Source: Mariannaea sp. PMI_226 (Eukaryota > Ascomycota > Sordariomycetes > Hypocreales > Nectriaceae). Taken from it: DNA of 64,000 nucleotides. The position numbers were made by a program, and so were the translations under genes. The notes below the pieces were generated by a model that worked only from the letters and a program-made list of their open reading frames with translations, did not search any database and was not told the origin of the DNA. Where the stretch lies: contig JANFOG010000003.1 in the NCBI GenBank assembly GCA_024336345.1, forward strand, positions 750,501 to 814,500. Reading direction: 5' to 3'. The first letter of the stretch is position 1. Every line of letters begins with the position of its first letter. This document shows positions 32,801 through 44,422 of this stretch, one piece after another.

Positions 32801-35800
32801 ACTGGTCGCTTTATTCAGTCCCATATCCTTGGTCTCATGGCTCGTCTCACGGACGTTATTAACGACGAATCATTGACCGTCAGTGCTCCCGCCCAGGAGC
32901 AACGTCGATGCATTCGAGCTATGGAAGAGATGATTAAAGTGTGCAAAAACTACGCAAGCATTGCGCGACCGCAGGTGAGCCGTTCCTTGGTTTGACAGGA
33001 GTTCAAGAGCTAACTTAGGTTCAGATATCCGCATGCCTTCTATCCGCCCTTTCTAATGATGGGCTGCGGGAGGTAGGATTTTCTTGTTGGTCAACAATGC
33101 TAACCCATTTAGAAGAGGAGGATGTCGAAGCGCTTCTCGAAACAACTTTCTTTATCGTTGATCGCTATTGGTCCTCTTTAAATACGGACACATCCTCGAC
33201 AGCTAGTCAAATGCTTCACTTCCTAATCAATCGTCACGAAGAGGTTGTTCTAAAGTACATCAGCAAGCTTCCCTCACTTCGTCACATCCCTGGATTGAAA
33301 GATGTGGAGGCTCGATTGAAGGGCCTGCGACCAGCCTTACTTGTAGAAGAAGCTTTGAGTCTTTTCTGTGAACGGATATCCCATGAGAACTCTGGTGTTG
33401 TACTTCAAGCCTTGACGGAGCTGGTGGAATACCTCCAGGTCAACCAGGGGACATTGCACATCTCCTTCATTGGCCAGCAGCCGGACACGGTGATTGCTGA
33501 TCTCATGAGGTCTTTACTTGACTGCGCATGCAAATATAATGGAATTCAACTCGACATCGCCCGACTTTGCACGGAAGCTATGGGCTTGGTCGGTTGTGTG
33601 GATTCTAATAAGATCGAGACTGTGAGAGAACAGCGATCTATCATCATACTGAACAATTTCGAGAAAACAGAGGAGACCACGGATTTTACAATTTTTCTGT
33701 TGCGAGAGGTTTTGGTTCCCTCATTTTTGTCAACCACGGATGTCAGGCTACAAGGATTTCTATCCTTCGCAATGCAGGAGCTTCTTGAAAGATCCGATAT
33801 CAGAGCCGCATGTGCCATGCAAGGAACTGGTATCCTTGGCGGAGACGACATTTATGGGAAGTGGATGGCCATTCCAGAAGCCATTCGCGAAGTTATTGCC
33901 CCTTTCCTCAACTCTAGATATATGGTAGCTCCCATGGCTCCAGTCAAGGTCGAGTATCCCATCTTCGTCCCTGGTAGAACCTATGGAAATTGGCTGCGAA
34001 CAATAGTTGTGGATCTCTTGCGGAAGGGCCAAAATCCTCATGGAGACATGATATTTGAGCCACTAAGTCGATTGATTCGCGTCAAGGACCTCTCGACGGC
34101 CGAGTTTCTTCTTCCATATATTGTCATGCATATGCTCCTAGGAGACAGGAGTACCGAGAAGGAGAAAAACGACCTCATTGGAGAATTTCTGGCGATTCTG
34201 CAGTATCAGCCGGCAGAGAATGCGTCGTATCAGGAGCGGGAAGAAATGAAGTTGTTTTGTCTAGTAAGTCTCCATGTGTGATCAAGTATGGCTGCGGTCT
34301 AATGTATTGGTAGGCTGTCTTTCGGGTGGTGGATTACGCCTTGCGATGGATACAGGCCAAAAGAGCAGCTGGTCGTCTCACCGAGGCTGACAAGAAGAGG
34401 TTAAAGTACATCCAGGGAGCTTTTGACTCGATTCCTGCCGAGCTCATATCGCAGAGGGCGATTTTTTGCAACGAATATGCTCGTGCATTGTTTCATCTCG
34501 AACAGCATGCTCAAAAGCAAGAGCAACGCAAGAGAGAGCCTGATGATCGTGCTCGTCTCCTAGAGAGGCTTCAAGACATATATGCCAACATCGACGAGCC
34601 TGATGGGTTAGACGGAATATCAGCTCATCTACCAGTCTTAGACATTAACCAGCAAATCCTCAGTCAACGGAAGGCTGGTCGCTGGACGTCGGTGCAAAGT
34701 TGGTACGAGATGAAGCTTGCTGAGAATCCAGATAACGTTGATTACAAAATTGACCTACTTCATTGTCTAAAAGAAGCAGGCCAACATGGTAAGTATCACA
34801 TCTTTTTTTACTTTTGTTACATTGAACACTGACTTCAACAAAGATGCACTGTTAAACCACGTCGAGGGCATGCGTCCAGACCCTTCCACTGATAATAAGA
34901 TCGTACCCTTTGCTGTGGAAGCCGCCTGGGTCACTGGCCGATGGCCAAGCCTCGCCCAGTTCACAAAGCGTTTTCATGGCAATGCTATCCAAGATTTCAA
35001 CGTATCTCTAGCCGCAATTTTCGACGACTTGTATAGTAAACGATACTCAAGTGACGCCATTGGAACAATTCGGGACATGCGAGAGAAGATTTCGTCGGCC
35101 ATGAACGCCTCAACAACTTCGTCCCTTCAAGCCTGTCACGATCATTTACTGAAGTGTCATATTCTCACCGATCTGGAAATTATTCTTAAGGGTAGAGACG
35201 GGGATGCAGCCGCCCATCGGAAAACCATGACGCTCTTGGATCGCCGGCTTGAGCTGATTGGGGCGTATGTTGGCGATAAGCAATATATCTTGGGAATTCG
35301 ACGTGCAGCTATGGAGCTGGCTCAGTAAGTCTACATTCACACCTAAATAGAGCAGCACTAGGAGACTGACTTCATCAGGCCAAAATTTTCAGATCTTGAT
35401 GTCTCAGGGCTCTGGTTGACAAGCGCACGACTGGCAAGAAAGACAGATTCCCTTCGCCAATCCTTCAATGCCGTCTTGCATGCCTCTCAACTTGGTGACG
35501 ACGCGGCGACGATTGAGAACGCGAAATTGCTTTGGAGGGAGAACCAACATCGCAAGGCCATCCAGATGCTTCAGGGCGCCATCCAAGGAAACAAGTTTAT
35601 GACCCAGACAGGCACAGCAAGCGCGACAGCGCCAAGCACCAACTCAACAAAGCTTAACTCTCATCAAAAACTCCTGACAGCGAGGGCACAACTGCTCCTA
35701 GCTAAATGGCTTGACAATGCGGGACAAACACACGCTGGCGCGTTGCGCGAGAAGTACCAGCAACCACCAAAGACTCACTCGACCTGGGAAAAGGGCCATT

Positions 35801-37626
35801 ATTACCTTGGACGTCACTACAAGAAGATTTTGGAGTCTGAAAAGCCGCTCAAGGTTGACGACCAAAGCGACAATTTTGTTACTGGCGAAATTGCAAGGCT
35901 AGTCATTGAGAATTATGTTCGATCTCTGAACTCTGGGACCAAATACTTGTACCAAACCCTTCCGCGAATCTTAACACTGTGGTTGGATTTAGGTGCGCAA
36001 GTTGACAAAGCACCTGAGGGTAAAGTGTCTCTCTCACGCGAGCTACATAGACGACGAGTTGAGCAGTTGAACCTGTTGCATAATTTCTTGGATAAGTATA
36101 TTCATCGCCTACCTGCCTACATCTTCTACACAGCCCTGCCACAAATTGTCGCCCGAATAGCGCACCCGAACCCGAATGTTTTCGAAAGGCTCAACCACAT
36201 TATTGTCAAGGTGGTAGAAGCTCACCCACGTCAGGCACTCTGGAGCTTGATGGGCATCATGACTACCAAGCAGGTGTCGGAGCGCAAGGCCAGGGGCACT
36301 CAAATTCTCCAGACGTTGAGGAGTGTGTCACGAAAGGTGGAAGGATCTTCATACGATCTCAAATATCTCATCCGCGTTGGAGAGAAACTGGCTGAGCAGC
36401 TACTCTTCGCGTGCACCAATGGCGACTTCCAAGGCAACAAAACCGTTCATGCCAGCCTCACAAGAGATCTCCGGTTCAATCATAAGTGCACACCGTGTCC
36501 CTTGGTGGTACCCGTGGAGGGGTCTTTGATGGCGACGCTTCCAGCAGTGTCGGAGTATGTCAAGAAACACAAGGCTTTTTCGAGAGATGTAGTCACGATT
36601 GAGTGCTTCCTGGATAATGTTCTGGTATTGAGCTCATTAGCAAAGCCAAGACGTCTCACCGCACGTGGCACGGATGGCAAGTCCTACATGCTGCTAGTGA
36701 AACCAAAGGATGATCTTCGAACAGACCAGCGTCTGATGGAATTCAACGGTCTCATCAACCGATCATTGAAACGAGATGCGGAATCCAGTCGAAGGCAGCT
36801 TTACATCCGAACATATGCAGTGACGCCTCTGAATGAAGAGTGCGGTATCATTGAGTGGGTTCCAGGAATCAAGACAATGCGAGACATTCTCATCGGACTG
36901 TACTCCTCGCGCAAGATCCATCCAGACTACGCAGCACTAAAGCAGCTCATGGATGAAGCATGCATGTCAGAAAGCAAAGTCAGGATTTTCACGGATGAGG
37001 TGCTGGGAAGGTTCCCGCCTGTGCTCCAACTTTGGTTCACGCAGCAGTTTCCTAACCCGTCTGCGTGGTTTGCTGCTCGTCTGAGGTATACCCGATCATG
37101 TGCCGTCATGTCAATGGTGGGCACGATACTCGGCTTGGGTGACAGACATGGCGAGAACGTAAACCTCGAGGAGGGTAATGGAGGTGTTTTCCATGTTGAT
37201 TTCAACTGTCTCTTCGACAAAGGGCTCACGTTTGCTAAACCGGAGCGGGTGCCCTTCCGGCTCACCCACAACATGGTTGCAGCTATGGGGATCTACGGCT
37301 ACGAGGGACCGTTTCGCAAGTCGAGTGAGCTTACATTGAGCATTCTACGACAACAGGAAGAGACTCTTATGACGATCTTGGAAGCCTTCATACATGACCC
37401 TACACTAGACTTGCAAAAGGAGAAGCGTGCACATAGACGCGGGGATGTGGGTGTCAAGTTGCAGCCACAAAGCGTGGTAGACAGCATCAAGCGAAAGGTG
37501 AAGGGATTGCTTCCAAATGAGAGCATTCCACTAGGAGTAGAGGGACAGGTGGAGGAGCTCATCAAGCAAGCTGTTGACCCAAAGAATTTGGCAGCAATGT
37601 ATATCGGATGGTGTCCATTTTTCTAA
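29825..37626 (+). CDS. uvsB: ATR/Mec1/UvsB DNA-damage checkpoint kinase
   Basis: Nine exons: 29825-30440, 30488-31125, 31184-31470, 31534-32671, 32723-32974, 33025-34263, 34314-34788, 34844-35324 and 35379-37626 (2457 aa, close to Aspergillus UvsB length). PIKK-family kinase that, bound to its Ddc2/ATRIP-type partner at RPA-coated single-stranded DNA, signals replication stress. Residues 1-1700 are HEAT-like helical repeats, and a FAT region follows. The kinase domain lies near the C-terminus: MSMVGTILGLGDRHGENV (catalytic loop, about residue 2290), then VFHVDFNCLFDKGLTF and VPFRLTHNMVAAMG, diagnostic of the ATR rather than ATM or TOR branch. The FATC tail ends AAMYIGWCPFF. The start is the ATG at 29825; a near-cognate upstream start was rejected. 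All introns are 46-63 nt. Confidence 0.95.
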
Positions 37627-38796
37627 TTTATGACAAGAGTCGTTCTGCGGGATATTGGAAGCAAGCGTCGGAATAGATAAAAAAGGGAGTACAGGTGTCA
37701 TACAGATGTTGTATATATGCACATCTGAACACTGCGTTCGGTCGCATATAGATCTGGGGGTGTTTGCAATCGGATAGCCGAGTTTGGTTATTAGCCAGCA
37801 TTTATTCATGGCCTTGTTTTTTTGTGTTGTACTTTCCGGGGCGGCTTTTGGTGTGTTGTTTTTTTTTCAAACTATATTGAAGGATTACATAGCGTACCTA
37901 TAAGGAATCGTAATTCGTGGGAAATGAGACCAGTTCACTGCAAATAGATTGATGGGTTTGCAATTACATTCGACTGGGAGAAGCCGAGATCAACAAGCTG
38001 CCATGTGTTTGCTTCCAACTCTAGCACCTGACGCCTTTGGTCTGTCGGGGAATAGGCAGCCCCCAAAGCACGGTAGCTGAGGTACCTAGGCTGTCTAAAT
38101 GTCAGTGATTGGCAGTGACCGACAGTGGGTAGTTGCGGGTGGTAGTGGGTAGTGGCAGGAGCGCAGGTATGCGTGTGTGTGGCGTGCTGGCGCAATCAAC
38201 AGCCATTTGCTGCAACTGGCGGGCAGCTGCAAACAGGCCTGTGGCCACAGTCGCAAGTCACAGGCACAGTTACAGTCGCTGCCGTAGCCGTAGCCGTAGC
38301 CGCTTTCCTCAGGTTGACGCGTCTGGGCGCGCGCGTGAGCCAGGCTTCTCACTCTTTTTCCATCCAACAACGCCCAACCCAACCAGCCAGCCAGCAAAAA
38401 GCCAGCAAGCCCACGTCCACGCCCCGACGGTGTGATGTTGTTGGCTCCTTCCCCCATACATCCATCCATCCATCCCTCCATCCCTCGGGCTTTCTCTCAC
38501 TCTCACATCACCTTGCTTTCTACCTGCAGCTGGCTCATCGATATTAAGCCCTAGTGTTCTGGGTGTTTTCTTTTTTTTTTTTTTTTCACTGTCTCATATT
38601 TGCTCTCGCAAACCCGGTCGAAGACTTGTTAAGGAGAATCCGCACATAGCTCTCTCCCATTGCTCAGGCGACCACAGCTGAAGCAACCAGAAAGCCAACG
38701 CGCAGTCTCTCGCCGCTGACCTGGCAAAAAATCATCTCATTTCCCTCATCGCATTCCTCTTCTGAACGTAATACTGCAGCAACCTCTGTCGTCAGC
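37627..38796. other. Intergenic region, ATR to PARP-type zinc-finger gene
   Basis: Contains the ATR 3' region and the promoter of the next gene. Seen: a T-run at 37859-37868, a GCCGTA hexamer repeat (38281-38302), a CATC-type repeat (about 38457-38484) and a T-run near 38570-38586. GC-rich open frames at 38095-38547 on both strands are low complexity and show no domain. Confidence 0.5.
38281..38302. repeat. GCCGTA hexanucleotide microsatellite
   Basis: Three and a half tandem copies of GCCGTA in the upstream region of the PARP-type zinc-finger gene. A CATC-type tetranucleotide repeat follows about 155 bp later. Confidence 0.75.
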
Positions 38797-40531
38797 ATGG
38801 TTCAGTATCGAATCGGTACGTTGCGTGAAGTTTTTTTCAAGTTTTTTTATATCTTGTCTGGATTCTTTCAGTTGCTGTCTTCCTCTTTGCTATTTCTCCT
38901 CTGGAGCCCGCGCCAAACAAGTCAATGTTCGCTAACGAACGGTCTACGTTACAGAGGTCTCTCCCAACAACCGTGCCGGTTGCAAGGACACCGAGTGTAA
39001 GAAGCGCGGTGACAAGATCACAAAGGGCACTCTTCGCTTTGGCTCCTGGGTTGAAATCCAGGATCATGGAAGCTGGGCTTGGAAGCACTGGTAAGGTTTC
39101 CGTTCTGGCCATTTGGTCACTTTTATCCAGTTTTACACCCATCAGCTAATGCTATATCCAACCACCAGGGGTTGTGTGTCTGGCCAGCAGATTGCGAATG
39201 TCCGAGACATTTGCGACAAGGGTGACGGCTCTTATGACTGCGATATGGTCGATGGTTACGATGAGATGAGGTATGTAATATGTAACCTCAAGTTCATGTT
39301 GGACCAAAACGGTACTGACATGATCAAGCGCCCATCCTGAGTTGCAGGAAAAGATACGTCGTGTTGTAGAGCAGGGCTTTATTGACCCTGAAGATTTCAA
39401 TGGTGTGAGTATATACCTTATCAACTTTCGACATGGTCATCATCTCATATGTGTAGGATCCTGAGAAGAATCGTCTTGGAGAGAAGGGCATTCATCTCAC
39501 AGCCGCCCAGAAAAGAAAGAAAGAAGCCGAGGCTGCTGTAAGTTTTTGAAGCTGTATCTATATCCAGTACCATACTAATTATCCAGGCCGAGGACGATGC
39601 AGAGTCTCCTCCCAAGAAAGCTAAACGTGGCCGAAAGAAGGCTGTTGATGACGATGAAGAAGATGAACCCCAACCCAAGAAGGCAAAGAATGCTCAGTCA
39701 GCAAATGCTGCAAAGGCCGGTACTGCAAAGGCCGGTGCTGCCAAGGATGAGAAGAAGGTTGCTCCGGGAAAACCTGGTCGCGGTCGCAAGGCTACTATCG
39801 ACAATAAGGACGAGGCCAAGGAAGAACAGAAGAAGGAAAAGGGGTCGGAGAAGCCTGGCTTAGTCAAGAGGGGACGTCGATCATCTACTCAGGTTAAGGA
39901 CGCTAGCGATGCTGATGATGAGAAACCGACCCCCGCCAAGCCTGCCCGTGGTCGTAAGGCTGCTGTCAAGACTAAAGTTGAGAGTGAAGATGAGCAGGCG
40001 GAGGAGCAGGATGCGGATATGGGAATGGAAGAGGCTGAGGAGGTTGAGAAAGCTGCTCCAGCTAAGCCTGCTAGGGGCCGCAAGGCTGCCGCTGCCAGCA
40101 AGGCTCCGGCTGAGGATGACGAGGCTGATGACGAGAAGATGGTCCCAGCTAAGAAGGATCGAAAGTCAGCCAAGAACGCCAACGCCAAGAATGGGGAGGC
40201 TGCTCCTGCTAAGAGGGGACGCAAGCCTGCTGCCAAGGAGACTGAGGCTGAGGAAGAGGTGTCTGCTCCGGCTAAGAGAACACGGAGACCCTCTGCCAAG
40301 AAGCTCGATGACTTAATAACAGCAGCCACCTCAAAGAAGGGGCGAAAGGTTTCCACCGGAGCTGTTAAGGATGAGAGCGAGGGTGAAAAAGTCTCTCCTC
40401 CCAAGAGAGGGCGCAGAACCTCTGCGAAGAAGGCATCTCCTGAGCCTGAGCCCGAGCCTGAAGTTGAGGAAGAAGAAGAAAAGCCTGTATCAAAGCCCCG
40501 GGGTCGCCGGGGACGCTTGTCTAAGGCATAG
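38797..40531 (+). CDS. PARP-type zinc-finger protein with AT-hook-like basic tail
   Basis: Six exons: 38797-38815, 38955-39090, 39169-39270, 39329-39404, 39457-39537 and 39587-40531 (452 aa). Residues 1-100 form one zf-PARP domain: RAGCKDTECKKRGDKI with C16 and C21, LRFGSWVEIQDHGSWAWKHW, and the H51-x2-C54 pair (HWGC). In other proteins this finger binds nicked DNA ends. There is no PARP catalytic domain. From about residue 138 the tail is lysine/acid-rich and repeats PAKPARGRKAA-like blocks (AT-hook core RGR) and KKAKRGRKK, so it is probably a nuclear chromatin or DNA-binding protein. The first exon has only 19 nt. Exon 6 encodes the entire repeat tail with no intron. The next gene upstream is ATR, a possible but unproven functional link. 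Confidence 0.85.
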
Positions 40532-41602
40532 GTTGCCAGGGTCGCTCGTCGTCTGAACCATGAGTTGGTTCACCACGATATGGGACTTGTACGTCTGGGG
40601 TATTTCCCACGAGACTCTTCTTAGTCCATATGTTGACGGTTTCTTTTGTTGTTGTTTTTTGCTATTCTTCTACGTGTACTGAGGAGGGCACTCGCCATAG
40701 TGTTGTGTACTTGTGTCATTACTACGTGGTCAGGTGGTGATTTCGGAACGCTGGTTGATGAGATATCCCAAGGATGGTTGACACGTGATGATAGCAGTGG
40801 AATGTGGTATCCAAGAAAAAGTTTCCTTGATTTTTTTATGTTACTCTTATTAGCATGGGCTGATTGGAATCCCCTTCTTTTTTTTCAATTCAATGAATGA
40901 GTATTTGGGCATTCTGGGTACGATGTAGTAAAGAGCTTCTAAGGCTGGCAGCGTTAGATGGCCTGAAGTGACTCTTCTGCGAAGGCGGATGAGATGTCTC
41001 TTGAACAATAGTTGGCATGGCTCTTAGGTAGTCTAGGTCCCATCTGGATAGCTAGGTACCTACCTAGGCTATGTGTCATGACCGGACAGACACCAGGCTG
41101 GCCTCCGTGTGCGTTACCGCACCATGCACCATGCACCACCACGTACGATGAATACCTAGATACAGGATTTGGCTTACCAGGTAGACAAACGGTTCTTTCT
41201 TGTTCATGCTCGAGTTCGGAGACCTCCTCTCCCCCCCCACATAGGCGTTAAACATGACATGGTGGATTTTCAACTGATGGGTCCATCATCATGGAAACAA
41301 TCGACTATCACCAAGATGACGTTGCGATATGACGTCGACGATTTCGATAGGAGGAAGAGGAAAGGATTCAATTGAAAGTCAAAGCAATTGGAATATATAA
41401 AGGCTGTCTCTTGAATTTAATTTTTTTTAAACAAGCTGGCCAATTATTCCTTCTCTGTCCCATATTCGATCTGACATACTCAGAATCTTTTGACGCACCC
41501 CCATCAGCTAGCCAAGTTGCCATCCAGAGTCATCTACTCAACACTACCATTATCATTACCACCACCACTACTACTACCACCTTGAAAAAATCATCCTTCA
41601 TT
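40532..41602. other. Intergenic region before the small hydrophilic gene
   Basis: About 1.1 kb with no recognised gene. It includes the motif TAGGTACCTACCTAGG near 41052-41067 (palindromic TAGGTACCTA core), a form that recurs in gaps of this window. A trinucleotide ACC/ACT repeat at about 41548-41581 lies in the leader of the next gene. Confidence 0.45.
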
Positions 41603-41913
41603 ATGCCTCGTCACGGAGATGGCTCTTCTGATAACGGCCCTTTTGAGGAGGCCAAGCACGACATTATCCACGGCGTCGGGCAGGTAGAGGTGAGAGCCGT
41701 TCCCTTCCCCCCCGGCCCCCAAATAAAATACCAGACATGTTAACTAACCTCAAATCACAATTATAATAGTCCCCTCATGTATCCAGAGCCGACAAGACGG
41801 CAGGCCCGCCCGAAGGAAAAGATGAGCACGGCGCTGGTCTGCCTGGCATGAACGCGAGTGGTGGGCAGAGCCAAGGTATTAAGAAGGGCAAGGACGTTGG
41901 GCAGGGTAACTAA
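41603..41913 (+). CDS. Small hydrophilic protein of unknown function (76 aa)
   Basis: Exons 41603-41689 and 41770-41913 with an 80-nt intron (GTGAGA donor, ATAATAG acceptor). The product has no membrane segment or cysteine. It is rich in Gly, Asp, Lys, His and Ser: MPRHGDGSSDNGPFEEAKHD at the start, HGVGQVE at the exon junction, and a glycine-rich end with GKDVGQGN. Composition resembles hydrophilins and other small stress-associated fungal proteins, but I do not recognise a named family. The support is a clean splice that keeps frame, a preceding pyrimidine/ACC-rich leader, and an immediate TAA. The gene is too short for a firm functional call. Confidence 0.6.
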
Positions 41914-42876
41914 GATCCATGTCGATCCCTCCGAAAGTTGTGGTGGTTTATATGAGTTGACACAACAACAAACTTGAGATACAAGCAAATAAGGCCATAG
42001 GTGATGATGGCATTGAAAATAGAGCATAACCAACCAAAAAAAATCATGAACTTGTCAAAAGACCAATAACCAACCTTGAAAAAGTGAGCGGGTGAAGGTG
42101 TTTGTCATGATGAAACCTTACTAAGATACCTAATATTTCTTCAATTGCATTCCCATATTGTCACAAATCATCCTCATCTCCACCATAAGATACCTACCTA
42201 CCTATTGTTGTTGTGTTTTTTTTTTTTTAAACAAAGAGGTGTGAAGGTAGCTATAGCAATTACAGAATGATGACTCGAATTATCTCACCCCCGTGTGTTG
42301 AATACGATTGAAAAGAGACGGGCTACTTGAACTTTACACAGCCACATCAAATGTTAGGTACTGTTGCCATAGAAGTTAGCTAGCTTCCATCCATTGTCAA
42401 GTCAGTGAAGGAACAAAGTGTGTGTGCCTGAGGCGGTACCTGAGGCGCTGGGTCGGTATACGAAGTACAGATTAAACAGACAAGACCCACGAACGGTTCG
42501 CCTCAATTCAGCCTCCATTTGCACTTCCACTAACCAAGCAACCCACTTCTTTGCCAACCTGCATTTACCGCTGGGAACCGTTACTGTACCTACAGTACGT
42601 GTGCCCATCGTACTGTACTTGGGACTTGACTTTAAGTCCCCATTCCATTCCCACCACTACCACCCACACTGACACACACTGACACACACTTGACACCCAC
42701 AGACAACCCACACACACCCACAAATCCCCACCGGCAAAAATGACTCGAAAACAAAACCTGTCCAAAGGACACAATTTTCTTACCCACACGATAACATTCT
42801 TATATCATAGTACTGTCTCTCTTCCCCATCGAAACAACCACACAAGCGGTTTCCCACCTTCGGATCCGCTTGACTC
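41914..42876. other. Intergenic region upstream of tRNA-Pro
   Basis: No protein gene seen. It holds TACCTACCTACCT near 42191, a T-run at about 42216-42227, and a CACACTGAC-type repeat region (about 42664-42720). The stretch nearest the tRNA contains little beyond pyrimidine-rich sequence. Confidence 0.45.
42664..42720. repeat. Imperfect ACACTGAC / ACACCC repeat
   Basis: Repeated CACACTGACA and ACACACCC-like units over about 57 bp, on the 5' side of the tRNA-Pro gene. A simple-sequence repeat with no coding content. Confidence 0.6.
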
Positions 42877-42967
42877 GGTCTGGTGGTCTAGTGGTATGAT
42901 TCTCGCTTAGGGAAAACCCTACAGCATTGCTTGCGAGAGGTCCCGGGTTCAATCCCCGGCCAGACCC
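42877..42967 (+). tRNA. tRNA-Pro (anticodon AGG) with a 19-nt intron
   Basis: A full cloverleaf can be drawn. Acceptor stem GGTCTGG pairs with CCAGACC plus discriminator C at 42967. The D arm contains the A box GTGGTCTAGTGG, the anticodon stem is CTCGC/GCGAG with loop TTAGGG...T, and the T arm is CCGGG-TTCAATC-CCCGG (B box). Anticodon AGG lies at 42909-42911. The loop is interrupted one base 3' of the anticodon by a 19-nt intron (42913-42931), the canonical position for nuclear tRNA introns. The T-run needed for Pol III termination follows within about 10 bp (CCTTTCTTTTT). Confidence 0.95.
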
Positions 42968-43345
42968 TTTCTTTTTGGCGATATTTCCAGATGAGTGACT
43001 GCATCTAAAGCCGATCATACCTGAGAAGATTGCATCCATGATTTCTTTCATTTCTATTGATTTCTTTTGCTTTTTGGGGGGTTCTCTCTCATTTTAGGAA
43101 AGCTACATTCAAAACTAAACAATCCAATACCTCATCAGGGACATCGATAGCAATTACCCATCCAATAGTATTACGGTCACGAGCAATTATAAGTCATCCA
43201 CAACAGCACAGATACCTTATTCACATACTGAAATAAGTGCCCATCTCCGCTACACAATAACAGACGGACATACAGCTAGATGGATAGGACAAAAAAGGAT
43301 GAGTGCGAGAAAAGCGGAAGCCCTTACCTTCTTTTCACTCTTTTC
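42968..43345. other. Spacer between tRNA-Pro and the Cys-rich gene
   Basis: 378 bp containing the tRNA terminator (TTTCTTTTT at about 42968-42976) and the presumed 3' region of the minus-strand Cys-rich gene. Nothing else was recognised. Confidence 0.45.
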
Positions 43346-44422
43346 TCACTCAGCAAACCTGACCTTCTGGAATGGAGGATCCCGTCTCCCCTTACTAGCC
43401 TCCCTTCTCAACCCTCCCCGTCGAGCCACCACCACCACCGGACCCCTCCCATTCTCACACTCAGCACTCCACTCACTGCCACAGCTTCGGCAGCTATTCT
43501 CCAAAGTGTTTCTGGCCGTGAGAGCCTCCTCCTCGCACCTGGCCCGTTGCTCGCGTTCTCTCTCCTTGCGCCGTCGTCGCTCTCTAACGTGGCGGACAGG
43601 GTCCTCGATGATCCTGAGCCAGTCCTGAACCCGGCTGCGTTCTTCGTACTGGCGGTAGTGGTGGTGGCGAGTGTGCGAAGAACAGTAGAAGGTGTGTTCC
43701 TCCGTTTCCTTATCTACTAGCTCTCGACGTGAAGGCTTGTTGGGTTGGTGATCGGGTGTGCCATGGCGTCGATGAGCAGATGGCCCTGGCATACACATGC
43801 AGCGCTGGTAATTCATGTCGACATATTGGCATTGCTGTGAAATGTGCCCCGTCAATACACAACCATTTCACTAAACATCTTCCAAAGGAGGGGGGTTTTA
43901 AGGTAGAATGTACCATACCTGATCATCATAGCTCTTTACCGTGTGGCTCTCACACACGCAGTGCCGCTTCCCAGCCTCCCATCTCTCCTCCTCCGGAAAG
44001 CGCCAGCCAAAGCCATCACAACCAGTCTCACACTCAAAATCGTCACACGACGACCAGCAGCCCTCACTCTCCTGATAGCACAAGCTGAAGGGAGATGGCG
44101 GGGATGCATCACAGAAACGCACGTCCGCGGTGTTGTAGACGTGGGTGGCACGTCGTTTCTCCAAGAACAACGCGTCATCAGAGCAGTTGGCCCAGCACCC
44201 TATCTCAGAAAATCTTTTGTTCATCATGGGTTAGCCCGTCTTTTTACCCTAGGCAGTTCTCTACGGATAAGTAGTAAAGAGAAACGAGTAAACGTGGGCG
44301 AACGGAGACAAAGTGGGAAGGAAGGGGGAGGATCCTCTCCAGATAACCAGGTAGCGGTCGTGTTCCCTACCAGAATATTTGTCTCGTAAACAGGAAACAT
44401 GCATCTCAAACATAATACTCAT
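43346..44422 (-). CDS. Cys-rich protein of unknown function with basic coiled-coil-like segment
   Basis: Proposed exons 44422-44371, 44199-43919 and 43834-43346 (273 aa, frame intact). No family recognised. The N-terminal half is dense in cysteine: HVSCLRDKYSGCWANCSDD, TADVRFCDASPPSPF, SLCYQESEGCWSSCDDFEC, ETGCDGFGWRFPEEE, RHCVCESH, and after the second junction QQCQYVDMNYQRCMCMPG. The second half has HTRHHHYRQYEER and a strongly charged helix HVRERRRRKEREREQRARC. Paired CxxxC/CxC spacing suggests metal binding or disulphides. No signal peptide is evident, so zinc or another metal in the cytosol or nucleus is more likely. The junctions use GTAGGG and GTATGG donors, and the first intron has a GGGCTAACC branch. 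The first exon is the least certain part; an internal ATG at 44228 could start a shorter form. Confidence 0.6.

Noticed and set aside
39889..40404. 171-codon minus-strand open frame opposite the PARP-type gene
   Set aside because: Shadow of the repetitive Lys/Ala-rich coding region on the plus strand; codon bias creates stop-free antisense frames.
42241..42420. Possible C/D-box snoRNA (ATGATGA at about 42265)
   Set aside because: No D box (CTGA) at suitable distance and no flanking terminal stem.
43280..43720. 146-codon plus-strand open frame
   Set aside because: Antisense to the well-supported third exon of the Cys-rich gene and without recognisable features.
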